Of a stretch of DNA of 9,731 nucleotides, positions 1-6,995 are shown piece after piece. A model generated the notes under the pieces. That model had not been told where the DNA came from and did no database searches. It saw nothing but the letters and a program-made list of their open reading frames with translations. How positions within the stretch are numbered: the first letter of the stretch is position 1; each line of letters begins with the position of its first letter. Origin of the DNA: Candidatus Bathyarchaeota archaeon. Lineage in GTDB: Archaea > Thermoproteota > Bathyarchaeia > TCS64. Position numbers and translations under genes: made by a program. The stretch lies in assembly GCA_013619005.1 (NCBI GenBank), contig JABXKY010000243.1, positions 1 through 9,731 on the forward strand. The letters run 5' to 3'.

Positions 1-683
1 CGGATCCCCGGCCCCGCCCTGATCGCCTTGTCCACTTCCTCCACGGATGCCACCCCCTGGTCAACGAGGTCCAGTGCCTCCCTCCAGAGCACTGCGCTCA
101 ACCTGTTGGCGATGAACCCGAGCACCTCCTTCTTGAGGACCACTGGGACCCGTCCAATGTCCTCCATTAACCCGTAGGTAAGGTCAACCGTCCCTTGGTT
201 CGTCTTCTCCCCTGGGCTCAGCTCAACGAGGGGTACTAAGTGAACCGGATTCCACGGGTGCGCAACTATCGCCCTCTCCGGGTGAATCTCCATATCCCTG
301 GCGATATCGCTCATCATGAACCCCGATGTGCTAGAAGCTAACACCACACCGGCAGGCGCTATCCTGTCCATTTCAGCGAAGAGAGGGCATTTCACCTCCA
401 GACTCTCGAAAACGGACTCTATAACGAAATCAGCATCACTGAGGGCCTCCTCAAGGCTGGTTGTTGAGCTCAAACGGGCTACAGTTTCATCTGAGCCCTT
501 TGCGAGCCCAGCGTTCACCAGTGTGTTGATGTGATGAGCGGTCCTCTCAACCGCTTCCACAAGTTTTTCTTCAGTAAGGTCCTGTAGAACGACCTCGTAT
601 CCATTTACGGCGAAGAGTGCTGCCCAGCCTTGGCCCACTAAGCCTGAGCCAACGCATGCCACCCGTCTGATTCCCTCAATCAT
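1..683 (-). CDS. 3-hydroxyacyl-CoA dehydrogenase family protein, N-terminal 227 residues (cut by window edge)
   Basis: The family oxidises L-3-hydroxyacyl-CoA (for example 3-hydroxybutyryl-CoA) to the 3-ketoacyl-CoA with NAD+; close relatives include lambda-crystallin/L-gulonate 3-dehydrogenase. The protein starts MIEGIRRVACVGSG. It has a Rossmann dinucleotide motif GSGLVGQGWA (residues 12-21) ending in an acidic strand (LQD, 33-35). The family pattern LASSTSG lies at 115-121. The catalytic pair is probably His142 in AHPWNP and Glu154 in PLVEL. The helical C-terminal domain begins with LGFIANRL (188-195) and GVASVEEVDKAI (210-221). Family members are about 280-320 residues, so the last 60-100 are outside the window. 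The ATG at 683-681 is chosen because an in-frame TGA lies only six bases upstream. No Shine-Dalgarno or clear TATA box is visible in the 69 bases after metG, so co-transcription with metG is possible. The WNP variant and the WA after the Rossmann loop lean towards the lambda-crystallin branch; substrate not determinable. Confidence 0.9.
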   Translation of the reverse strand, partial: MIEGIRRVACVGSGLVGQGWAALFAVNGYEVVLQDLTEEKLVEAVERTAHHINTLVNAGLAKGSDETVARLSSTTSLEEALSDADFVIESVFESLEVKCPLFAEMDRIAPAGVVLASSTSGFMMSDIARDMEIHPERAIVAHPWNPVHLVPLVELSPGEKTNQGTVDLTYGLMEDIGRVPVVLKKEVLGFIANRLSAVLWREALDLVDQGVASVEEVDKAIRAGPGI

Positions 684-752
684 AGTTTGTCAAGATGAGT
701 GTACAGACTAGGTTTTTCACATTTGCGAATAGAAGGTGGAGAAAGGATGGGG

Positions 753-3509
753 CTACCTGATTTTACCGTTGACGACCTTCTCCAAGGTGATCTCCTCGGA
801 GTCCGTCCTAAGCTGCTTGCCCATGAGGTACGCCTTGCCGTCCCTTGCCTCGAAGGTGTACTTCATGAAATCCCCGAACTCTATGAGATCGGTCTTGAAC
901 TCGGATACACCGTCCACGTACACCTGGGCACCGGGTTTGGATTTCTGGGGGTTCAGTACGCCCACGTTTACCCCGTCGTCCCCAGCTAGGAGCATTCCCT
1001 CGCTCAGCTCTCCCCTGAGCTTCGCTGGTTGAAGGTTGGTTACCACGGCTAGGTGTTTTCCTAGGAGATCATTGGAGTCGGGATAGTAGGGCTTCAGACC
1101 TGCACAGAGCTGTCTCTGCTCGTCGCCTAGGTCTATCTTGAGGATGTAGAGCTTGTCAGCCGATGGGTGGTTGTTTATCTCGACGACCTTCGCCACCTTG
1201 ATGTTCACCGCGCTGATGTCCACGGCGTTAATCAACCTGTAGGTACCGCCGGCGTACTTTGTGATTAGCTCGCACATCTCGGTGATGGCTTCCTCTAGGT
1301 ACAGGGTGTCAGTTGCCGCGTTCCCCTGCACGTATAGGAGCAGGTTCTTGCTGTCCATACCGATCTTCGTGTGCTGTCCCTGCTTAACATCCAGCCAGCA
1401 CAGGACTTTCTCGTCGTCCACTATTGCGAACTTACCTGGCTGGGTCTTCACCGGCTCTGTCTCTCCTAGCGGGATGTACAGTTCGTTACCCTGGGTCACG
1501 GTAAGCTTGACATCGCCCTTCACGTTGTCAAGGTCGTGGAGGCCCGCGCTGACCAGCCTCTTCGCGGACACGATATTGTAGCTGTCAACCGCTGTGTTTA
1601 TGGTTGGGAACCCGCCGTTCTCCTGGACAAGCTTAACGAGGTGGACGCTGCTGTTCTCGACATCCACCTTGAACTTTTTATAGATGTCATTGTAGGCGGA
1701 GATTATCGGGTTGCCCTCGATTTCTACGTCCTTGAGGTCCTCGGCCACCTGTTTCTTGAGTCTGTCCAGCTCGCTGTTTGATTTCTTGATATTTGCCCCT
1801 TCAATTATTGCCAGCTTGACATCTACGCCCAGTTTCGCGATCTTCTTGTGTATCTCAAAGTTGATCTCCCGGGGGGCTCCCTCCGGCTCAGGTTCCTTGA
1901 TCTCTATTGGGTCGATCTTCCGTAGCACTATCTCGGCCTTCCCCAGCTTGTGGTTCTCTATATTAGAGTCGATATCCGCCCATGTCAGGTCCTCCTTGTT
2001 CAGCTGTGCCTCGATCTTCCCTGCGAACAGGGGCATGATGGGCTTGATCATTATTGCGATGTTCTTGACTATGTTGACGCAGGTGGTGAGCACCTTCTGA
2101 GTCTGGTCCCTGTCGGTTTTCACCCCCTCCCAGGGTTTGTTCTTCTGGAAGTACTTGTTGCCCATGCTGCTGATCTCAAGAATCTTGTTCACGGCGTCCC
2201 TGAACTCGTAGTCCTCGAACGCCTTGTAGACCACCATGGATTTCTCGTTTACCTCGGCTATCAGCGCCTCGTCGTTGATCTCGCTGATCTGTCCTTCATA
2301 GTTCTTACCGGTAAAGCTCATGACACGGTACACCAGGTTGGCCACGTTGGCGACAAGTTCGTTGTTGATCCTGCCCTCAAGGTTCTTGAGGTCTAGATCG
2401 ATGTCGGTCATTGTGTGGCTTAGGTTCGCGGCGTAATAGAACCTGAGCAGCTCGGGGTCAAGGTACTCCTTGAACTCCTCTGCCGTGAGGAACGTTCCCC
2501 TGCTCTTGCTCATCTTCTCGCCGTTGACCGTCAGGAACCCGTGGACCACGACGTTATCTGGTACATGGAATCCCGCGCCGTGGAGTACAGCGGGCCAGAA
2601 GAGAAGGTGGAAGTAAATGATGTCCTTCCCAATGAAGTGGATGATCTCGGCCTCGGCCCTCTGCCAGTAATCATCGGCAGTGAAGGGCTTGTCCTTGGTA
2701 TAGTTAGCGGTTGACGCTATGTACCCGATAGGCGCGTCAAGCCAGACGTAGAAGTACTTGTCCTCCTCACCCGGGATTTTGAAGCCAAAGTAGGGGCCGT
2801 CCCTGCTGATGCACCAGTCGTTGAGCCCGTCGTTAACCCATGTCAGGATCTGGTTCCTGATTTCGGGCTGTAGCCTGTGGTTGTTGTTAAGCCAATCTCT
2901 GAGCCAGTCCGTGAACTCCCCCAGCTTGAAGAAGTAGTGGAGGCTGTCCTTTCTAATGGGGGGCGTCCCGCAGATGCTGCAGTAAGGATTAATGAGGTCC
3001 GTTGTGTCATGAGTCGCGTTGCATTTCTCGCAGACATCGCCGTACTGGTCCGGTGCCCCGCAGTTGGGGCATGTCCCCTTCACATACCTGTCAGGGAGGT
3101 AGCGTTGGCAGTTCTCGCAGTATGTGAGCTCGATCTCCTTTTTGTAGATGTACCCGTTCTCCTGAAGGCGCTTGAATATGAGCTCTGTGTAGTGCCGGTT
3201 CTCGGGGCTGTTGGTGCTGTAATAGCTATCGAAGTCAACCAGGTAGTCATCATAGTCCCTCTTGTGCTCCTTCCACCAGTGGTCGATGAACTCCTCGGGG
3301 GTTATCCCCTGCTTGGAGGCATTGATCTCTATGGGAGTGCCGTGGGTGTCATCCGCACCGCAGTAGACAACGTCCTTGCCCGCCAGTTTCAGGAACCTGA
3401 CGTAGATATCCGTCTGGATGTACTCAACCATGTGGCCTATGTGAACAGGGCCGTTGGCGTAGATTAGCGCTGATGTGACGAGCGTTTTCTTGGACATATC
3501 TTGTGCCAT
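753..3509 (-). CDS. metG: Methionyl-tRNA synthetase with inserted B3/B4 domain and C-terminal EMAPII/Trbp111 tRNA-binding domain
   Basis: Charges tRNA-Met with methionine using ATP in the cytoplasm. Numbering is for the 918-residue product from the ATG at 3509. The class I motifs are HIGH at 23-26 and KMSKS at 332-336. Four CxxC pairs (131-134, 147-150, 160-163, 177-180) form the double zinc knuckle of archaeal and E. coli-type MetRS. The helical anticodon-binding region runs to about 535. Residues about 548-760 match the B3/B4 fold known from PheRS beta and solo COG3382 proteins: NTAVDSYNIVSAKRL (638-652), LHDLDNVKGDVKL (657-669), then PLG and late beta strands. Residues about 765-867 are the EMAPII/Trbp111 OB fold (HPSADKLYILKIDLG, 781-795). 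About 50 further residues follow. Bacterial MetRS with the OB fold is about 650-680 residues, so the extra length is the B3/B4 block plus tail. The frame is open to an upstream ATG at 3548, but GGAGG eight bases before the 3509 ATG and the overlapping TATA-like box favour 3509. Confidence 0.95.
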   Translation of the reverse strand: MAQDMSKKTLVTSALIYANGPVHIGHMVEYIQTDIYVRFLKLAGKDVVYCGADDTHGTPIEINASKQGITPEEFIDHWWKEHKRDYDDYLVDFDSYYSTNSPENRHYTELIFKRLQENGYIYKKEIELTYCENCQRYLPDRYVKGTCPNCGAPDQYGDVCEKCNATHDTTDLINPYCSICGTPPIRKDSLHYFFKLGEFTDWLRDWLNNNHRLQPEIRNQILTWVNDGLNDWCISRDGPYFGFKIPGEEDKYFYVWLDAPIGYIASTANYTKDKPFTADDYWQRAEAEIIHFIGKDIIYFHLLFWPAVLHGAGFHVPDNVVVHGFLTVNGEKMSKSRGTFLTAEEFKEYLDPELLRFYYAANLSHTMTDIDLDLKNLEGRINNELVANVANLVYRVMSFTGKNYEGQISEINDEALIAEVNEKSMVVYKAFEDYEFRDAVNKILEISSMGNKYFQKNKPWEGVKTDRDQTQKVLTTCVNIVKNIAIMIKPIMPLFAGKIEAQLNKEDLTWADIDSNIENHKLGKAEIVLRKIDPIEIKEPEPEGAPREINFEIHKKIAKLGVDVKLAIIEGANIKKSNSELDRLKKQVAEDLKDVEIEGNPIISAYNDIYKKFKVDVENSSVHLVKLVQENGGFPTINTAVDSYNIVSAKRLVSAGLHDLDNVKGDVKLTVTQGNELYIPLGETEPVKTQPGKFAIVDDEKVLCWLDVKQGQHTKIGMDSKNLLLYVQGNAATDTLYLEEAITEMCELITKYAGGTYRLINAVDISAVNIKVAKVVEINNHPSADKLYILKIDLGDEQRQLCAGLKPYYPDSNDLLGKHLAVVTNLQPAKLRGELSEGMLLAGDDGVNVGVLNPQKSKPGAQVYVDGVSEFKTDLIEFGDFMKYTFEARDGKAYLMGKQLRTDSEEITLEKVVNGKIR

Positions 3510-3517
3510 TATTGTTG

Positions 3518-3522
3518 CCTCC
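3518..3522 (-). promoter_or_regulatory. Shine-Dalgarno site of metG
   Basis: On the minus strand GGAGG lies eight bases before the ATG at 3509-3507. This decides between that start and the in-frame ATG 13 codons upstream at 3548, which has no such site and would add a non-conserved hydrophobic leader (MLLLLSKISEATI). Confidence 0.75.
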
Positions 3523-3550
3523 GATATTTTGCTTAGCAATAGAAGCATCG

Positions 3551-3560
3551 CTTTATATTT
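3551..3560 (-). promoter_or_regulatory. TATA-box-like element upstream of metG
   Basis: Minus strand AAATATAAAG sits about 42-51 bases upstream of the chosen metG ATG. With the usual archaeal spacing of about 25 bases, transcription would begin near 3525-3530. That gives a short leader that still contains the GGAGG site and would exclude the upstream ATG at 3548 from being usable with that site. Assigned by composition and spacing only. Confidence 0.4.
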
Positions 3561-3856
3561 GCATTCCCTGAAAACGCGGAACTCGATTCGTCTAGGAATA
3601 ATCGAGGTTCTTCATGGTTCAACTCTTAGAGTTTCTCTCTCCAACGGTACCCCCGGGATATTGAATGCGAATCTACCCCATTCTGAAGGTCTTTTATCCA
3701 AAATTAAAAATCTACTTTGGTCATATGGACTGTGAGAGACGGAGAAACTTCGGAAACACACAGCAAATAGCCCCAGCGATCAACGAACAGTAAAAAAATA
3801 GCGGCTCTATGGAATAATTATCCTTACCTTCATCTTTCTAGAAGAGTTGCGAATTA
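3561..3856. other. AT-rich intergenic region between divergent metG and the GlmL-like gene
   Basis: About 300 bases lie between the two divergent promoters. An open frame runs through part of it on the plus strand (3475-3735), but it starts inside antisense metG, has no ribosome binding site and gives an unrecognisable peptide. Several A or T runs occur (around 3695-3715 and 3791-3798). A GC patch, TACCCCCGGGATA, lies near 3647-3660. I see no tRNA, CRISPR or mobile element here. Regulatory sites for either flanking gene could be present, but none can be named. Confidence 0.5.
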
Positions 3857-3867
3857 GAAATATTTAA
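3857..3867 (+). promoter_or_regulatory. Archaeal promoter (TATA box) of the GlmL-like operon
   Basis: GAAATATTTAA (A-rich flank plus TATA-like core) lies 33-43 bases upstream of the ATG at 3900. With a start about 25 bases past the box, transcription would begin near 3888-3892, leaving a leader of about ten bases or fewer. No Shine-Dalgarno is present before the ATG, so a leaderless or nearly leaderless transcript is likely. Confidence 0.55.
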
Positions 3868-3899
3868 GCGTCACCTGCCTCGACTGAATATGAATCATA

Positions 3900-5732
3900 A
3901 TGGCGACCCTCAGTAAGCCAACAGAGGAAATGCAGTTCATTATTGCCACGGACGTAGGATCCACAACCACCAAAGCCCGACTCTTCCACAAGAAGGACGG
4001 CGAATGGAGGTTCTTTGTGGCAGGTGAGGCACCAACAACAGTAGAAGCCCCCTACGAGGACGTAACCATGGGAGTACAAAACGCGGTACGAGAAATCGAG
4101 GAGTTGACAGGACACATGCTCCTTGCACCCGGAGGTGGGATGATCATCCCTTACGACGGCGAGAAAGGAGTCGACCTCTACTGTACGACCAGCAGCGCAG
4201 GCGGAGGTCTGCAGATGATGGTCTCCGGTCTAATCAAGTCCATGACAGCGGAGTCCGCGAACAGGGCTGCCCTAGGAGCAGGCGCAATCGTCATGGATGT
4301 CATAGCCAGGGACGACGGCAGGCAGACCTACCAGAAGATTAGGAGGATCAGGAGCCTACGCCCCGACATGATACTTATGGCGGGCGGTACCGACGGCGGC
4401 GCAAGCCAGCACGTCATGGAGATCGCCGAGCTAATCAAGGCGGCGGAGCCGAAGCCCAGGCTGGGGGTGTCATACCAGCTTCCAATAGTCTACGCTGGCA
4501 ACAAGGCACTTAGGCCACAGATCGAGGAGCTCCTCAAGGAAGGATTCGCCCTTGACATGGTGGACAACATCAGGCCAGTGCTGGAGCGGGAGAACACCGA
4601 GCCGGCGAGGCGAGCCGTTCACGAGCTCTTCATGGAGCACGTCATGAGCCACGCACCGGGGTACAACAGGCTCATGAAGTGGACCGATATCGATATCATG
4701 CCAACCCCGGCAGGCGAGGGGATGGCCATCCAGCTTATCGCTAACACATTCAAACAGAACGTCATGGGGGTAGGGCTCGGCGGGGCAACAACCAACGTTT
4801 ACTCAATTGTTGACGGCAGGTTCGTCCGCAGCGTCTCGGCCAACCTCGGCATGAGCTACAGCGTGACCAACGTCATGAAGGAGGCCGGCATCGAGAACAT
4901 CATGAGGTGGATACCCTTCGACCTCGACGAGGAGGAGGTGGCGTCCAGGCTCATGAACAAGATGATCAGGCCAACGACTATCCCCCAGACCCTTGAGGAC
5001 CTCATAGTGGAGCACAGCGTTGCCAGGGAGGCCCTCAGGCTTGGGCTGAAGCACCACAGGAGCATCGCGACGAGGCTCAAAGGAATCCAGGTACAGAGGA
5101 CAATCAGTGACATGTTCGAGCAGGCACTCTCGGAGAGCTACATCGACATGATGATCATAGACATATGCGCCGGCACTGGAGGGCTCCTGAGCCACGCGCC
5201 CAGGAGGGTCCAGAGCATGCTCATCCTAACGGATGCATGGCTCACGGAGGGCATAACTAGGATGATGCAGGACAGCGTCTTCATGATGCCCCACCTGGGC
5301 GTCGTTAGCACGGTGTACCGTGATGCGGCGTGGAACATCTTCGACAAGGACTGTCTTGTGAGGCTGGGCACGAGCATCGCGGCCAAGGGCCAAGCCAAGT
5401 TCGGTGAACTCGTCATGGACATCGATATCACGATGCCGGACGGGGAGACCATAAACGAGCAGATGATGCTCGGGGATCTAAAGTTGATCAAGCTCAGTCC
5501 GGACGAGGAGGCAGATGTCGTGGTGAAGCCCGCGAAGCAGTACGATATAGGAGCTGGCCCAGGTGAATCGCTGGAGGCAACCGTCCAGGGTGGCGTTGCT
5601 GGTCTGCTGCTTGACGCCCGTGGAAGGCCGATGTACTTCCCTGAGGAGGACTCCAAGCGCAAGGAGCTCTTGCTCAGCTGGTTCAAGGCCACGGAGATGT
5701 ACGATGAGGAAGCGCTCGGGAGGCTGATCTAA
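3900..5732 (+). CDS. glmL: GlmL/MutL-family ASKHA ATPase (mutase-accessory-like), long form
   Basis: The GlmL/MutL family is found beside adenosylcobalamin-dependent glutamate mutase and related aminomutases, where it is annotated as a reactivating or chaperone factor; such factors use ATP to exchange damaged cobalamin. The actin-like ATPase motifs are visible: phosphate-1 DVGSTTTKARLF (18-29), AGGTDGG (161-167), phosphate-2 GVGLGGATTNVYS (290-302) and adenosine motif DICAGTGGLLSHAP (421-434). At 610 residues it is about 150 longer than the clostridial GlmL as I recall it (about 460). The extra part is C-terminal and beta-rich (about 500-585), with GAGPGESLEATVQGG (551-565) and DARGRPMYFP (572-581). 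No signal peptide or membrane segment is present. It is followed after one base by the next gene, whose ribosome site lies inside this one, so the two are translationally coupled. No mutase subunit or cobalamin-binding protein is encoded in the window, so the client is unknown. The start at 3900 fits the promoter spacing; Met11 is an alternative. Confidence 0.85.
   Translation: MATLSKPTEEMQFIIATDVGSTTTKARLFHKKDGEWRFFVAGEAPTTVEAPYEDVTMGVQNAVREIEELTGHMLLAPGGGMIIPYDGEKGVDLYCTTSSAGGGLQMMVSGLIKSMTAESANRAALGAGAIVMDVIARDDGRQTYQKIRRIRSLRPDMILMAGGTDGGASQHVMEIAELIKAAEPKPRLGVSYQLPIVYAGNKALRPQIEELLKEGFALDMVDNIRPVLERENTEPARRAVHELFMEHVMSHAPGYNRLMKWTDIDIMPTPAGEGMAIQLIANTFKQNVMGVGLGGATTNVYSIVDGRFVRSVSANLGMSYSVTNVMKEAGIENIMRWIPFDLDEEEVASRLMNKMIRPTTIPQTLEDLIVEHSVAREALRLGLKHHRSIATRLKGIQVQRTISDMFEQALSESYIDMMIIDICAGTGGLLSHAPRRVQSMLILTDAWLTEGITRMMQDSVFMMPHLGVVSTVYRDAAWNIFDKDCLVRLGTSIAAKGQAKFGELVMDIDITMPDGETINEQMMLGDLKLIKLSPDEEADVVVKPAKQYDIGAGPGESLEATVQGGVAGLLLDARGRPMYFPEEDSKRKELLLSWFKATEMYDEEALGRLI
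5718..5723 (+). promoter_or_regulatory. Shine-Dalgarno site inside the end of the GlmL-like gene
   Basis: GGGAGG lies ten bases before the ATG at 5734 and within the last codons of the upstream gene. The upstream TAA (5730-5732) is separated from that ATG by a single base. This arrangement indicates translational coupling and fixes the start of the downstream gene. Confidence 0.75.
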
Positions 5733-5733
5733 G

Positions 5734-6903
5734 ATGGTAGACAATGTTACAGAGAAGAAAGTTGACGGCGAGAACGGTGCGGAAGAGGCACACGCCTATA
5801 CACCTGGCCTAAAGGTCAAGAGGGCGACCACGGTCGATAAAATGAGGAGGCTTCCCCTTCTAGGGGAGGTCTTCCCCAAGGTAGGTGACGTTGTCAACTA
5901 CGATGATATCGTTGCCAAGACAGAGATCAGCGGAGACCCCGAGATCGTAAAGCTAGCGATGATGATGGGCCTTGAGCCCGAGGATTGCCCCGCGTACATG
6001 ACCAAGCAGGTCGGTGACATTGTGGAGAAGGGCGATACAATCGCGTTCTACAGCGCGCTTTGGGGCCTAATCAAGAAGGAGATCAAGACGCCTGTCTCAG
6101 GTACGATTGAGAGTTTCAGCGATGTAACTGGACAGCTCATCCTTAGAGGCGCCCCGATCCCTGTCGAGGTAGACGCCTATATCCCGGGCAAGGTCATCGA
6201 GATAATGCCCAGGGAGGGCGCGATTATCGAGACCAACGCGGCGTTCATCCAAGGTATCTTCGGTATCGGTGGAGAGGTTCACGGTGACATTCAGGTCATC
6301 GTGTCCAGCAACGATCAGACCCTGGAGGCGGACATGATCACCGCTGAGCACAACGACAAGGTGCTCATCAGCGGTAACATGGTCACTCTTGGCGCTCTGA
6401 GGAAGGCCGTCGAGGTAGGGGTTGCGGCAATCGTGAGCGGCGGGGTCCGCCACGACGATTTAACCACCTTCACAGGTGAGGAGATAGGCGTAGCCATCAC
6501 CGGCCAGGAGGAGGTTGGCATCACCCTCATCATCACCGAGGGGTTCGGCAGGATGAACATGAGCTTGAGGACATTCGACCTACTCAAGGAGTTCGATGGG
6601 TTCAGGGCATCCGTCAATGGGACAACCCAGATCAGGGCAGGCGTCCTGAGGCCTGAGATAATCATCCCACACGACATCAAGGAGGAGGTCGATGGGGAGA
6701 GTGTCTTACAGGGAATGGTTTCCGGTACCCCCATCAGGATAATACGGCAGCCCTACTTCGGGGCCATCGGCGTGGTTCACAGCCTGCCGGTGGAGCTCCA
6801 GCGGCTTGAGTCCGAGAGCGCGGTCAGGGTGATCCGCATCGAGCTTGACGGCGGCGAGGTCGTGACGGTTCCCAGGGCCAACGTGGAGATCATCGAGGAG
6901 TAA
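5734..6903 (+). CDS. Uncharacterised beta-rich protein with barrel-sandwich-like N-terminus, operon partner of the GlmL-like ATPase
   Basis: I do not recognise a named function. The first 25 residues are acidic and probably disordered. Residues about 40-190 look like a barrel-sandwich-hybrid or biotinyl-lipoyl-like fold, as in RnfC/NqrA-type proteins: LLGEVFPKVGDVVNYDDIV (42-60), VGDIVEKGDTIAF (93-105) and KTPVSGTIESF (118-128). There is no biotin or lipoyl-lysine motif and no FMN or Fe-S motif. A glycine-rich middle domain follows, with VAAIVSGGVRHDDL (230-243), IGVAITGQEEVG (251-262), LIITEGFGRMNMS (265-277) and TTQIRAGVLRPEIIIP (297-312). The end (about 362-388) looks like a small SH3/KOW-type barrel (VRVIRIELDGGEVVTVPRA). 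No membrane segment is seen; Cys85 is the only cysteine. The tight coupling to the ATPase suggests the two form a complex. Other readings are a transport or redox-complex accessory protein, or a scaffold for a cofactor-loading step. Confidence 0.8.
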   Translation: MVDNVTEKKVDGENGAEEAHAYTPGLKVKRATTVDKMRRLPLLGEVFPKVGDVVNYDDIVAKTEISGDPEIVKLAMMMGLEPEDCPAYMTKQVGDIVEKGDTIAFYSALWGLIKKEIKTPVSGTIESFSDVTGQLILRGAPIPVEVDAYIPGKVIEIMPREGAIIETNAAFIQGIFGIGGEVHGDIQVIVSSNDQTLEADMITAEHNDKVLISGNMVTLGALRKAVEVGVAAIVSGGVRHDDLTTFTGEEIGVAITGQEEVGITLIITEGFGRMNMSLRTFDLLKEFDGFRASVNGTTQIRAGVLRPEIIIPHDIKEEVDGESVLQGMVSGTPIRIIRQPYFGAIGVVHSLPVELQRLESESAVRVIRIELDGGEVVTVPRANVEIIEE

Positions 6904-6910
6904 TCCTCCC

Positions 6911-6917
6911 CCTTTTT
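6911..6917 (+). terminator. T-tract terminator after the GlmL-like operon
   Basis: Eight bases past the TAA at 6901-6903 the plus strand reads CCTTTTTGTT. Archaeal RNA polymerase commonly stops at such T runs, and a convergent gene lies just beyond. Confidence 0.45.
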
Positions 6918-6939
6918 GTTCCAGCCACTGGTCATAACG

Positions 6940-6959
6940 AGAGAAAAATAATATTCTCT
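6940..6959. terminator. Inverted repeat in convergent intergenic region
   Basis: AGAGAA (6940-6945) and TTCTCT (6954-6959) form a perfect six-base inverted repeat around an eight-base A/T loop. It lies between the ends of two convergent genes and could act as a weak terminator or transcript-end structure in either direction. The stem is short, so the call is tentative. Confidence 0.35.
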
Positions 6960-6978
6960 GACCCGTAGATTCAGTTCA

Positions 6979-6995
6979 TTTTCTGAAAGAGAAAA
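6979..6995 (-). terminator. Pyrimidine-rich hairpin directly after the DUF362 stop codon
   Basis: On the minus strand the stop codon TAG (6998-6996) is followed at once by TTTTCT CTTTC AGAAAA, a six-base stem with a five-base loop whose first arm and loop are a pyrimidine run. This fits a T-rich archaeal terminator for the DUF362 gene. Confidence 0.4.

Noticed and set aside
2877..3467. 196-codon open frame on the plus strand opposite metG
   Set aside because: It is entirely antisense to the conserved catalytic part of MetRS, has no ribosome site, and its Val/Leu-rich translation is typical of a shadow frame.
3510..3548. N-terminal extension of MetRS from ATG 3548, a possible short hydrophobic leader
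   Set aside because: The extension overlaps the ribosome site for the ATG at 3509 and lies at or before the likely transcription start.
3612..3632. GGTTCAACTC resembling a tRNA T-loop
   Set aside because: The flanking five bases do not pair, and no acceptor, D or anticodon arm can be placed around it.
3475..3735. Open frame across the metG promoter region, plus strand
   Set aside because: It begins inside antisense metG, crosses the metG promoter and encodes no recognisable protein.
4686..4697. GATATCGATATC palindrome
   Set aside because: It encodes Asp-Ile-Asp-Ile inside the conserved ATPase gene and is most simply a codon coincidence.
5138..5692. 184-codon open frame on the minus strand opposite the GlmL-like gene
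   Set aside because: Ser/Met-rich shadow of the ATPase adenosine motif region; no start signal.
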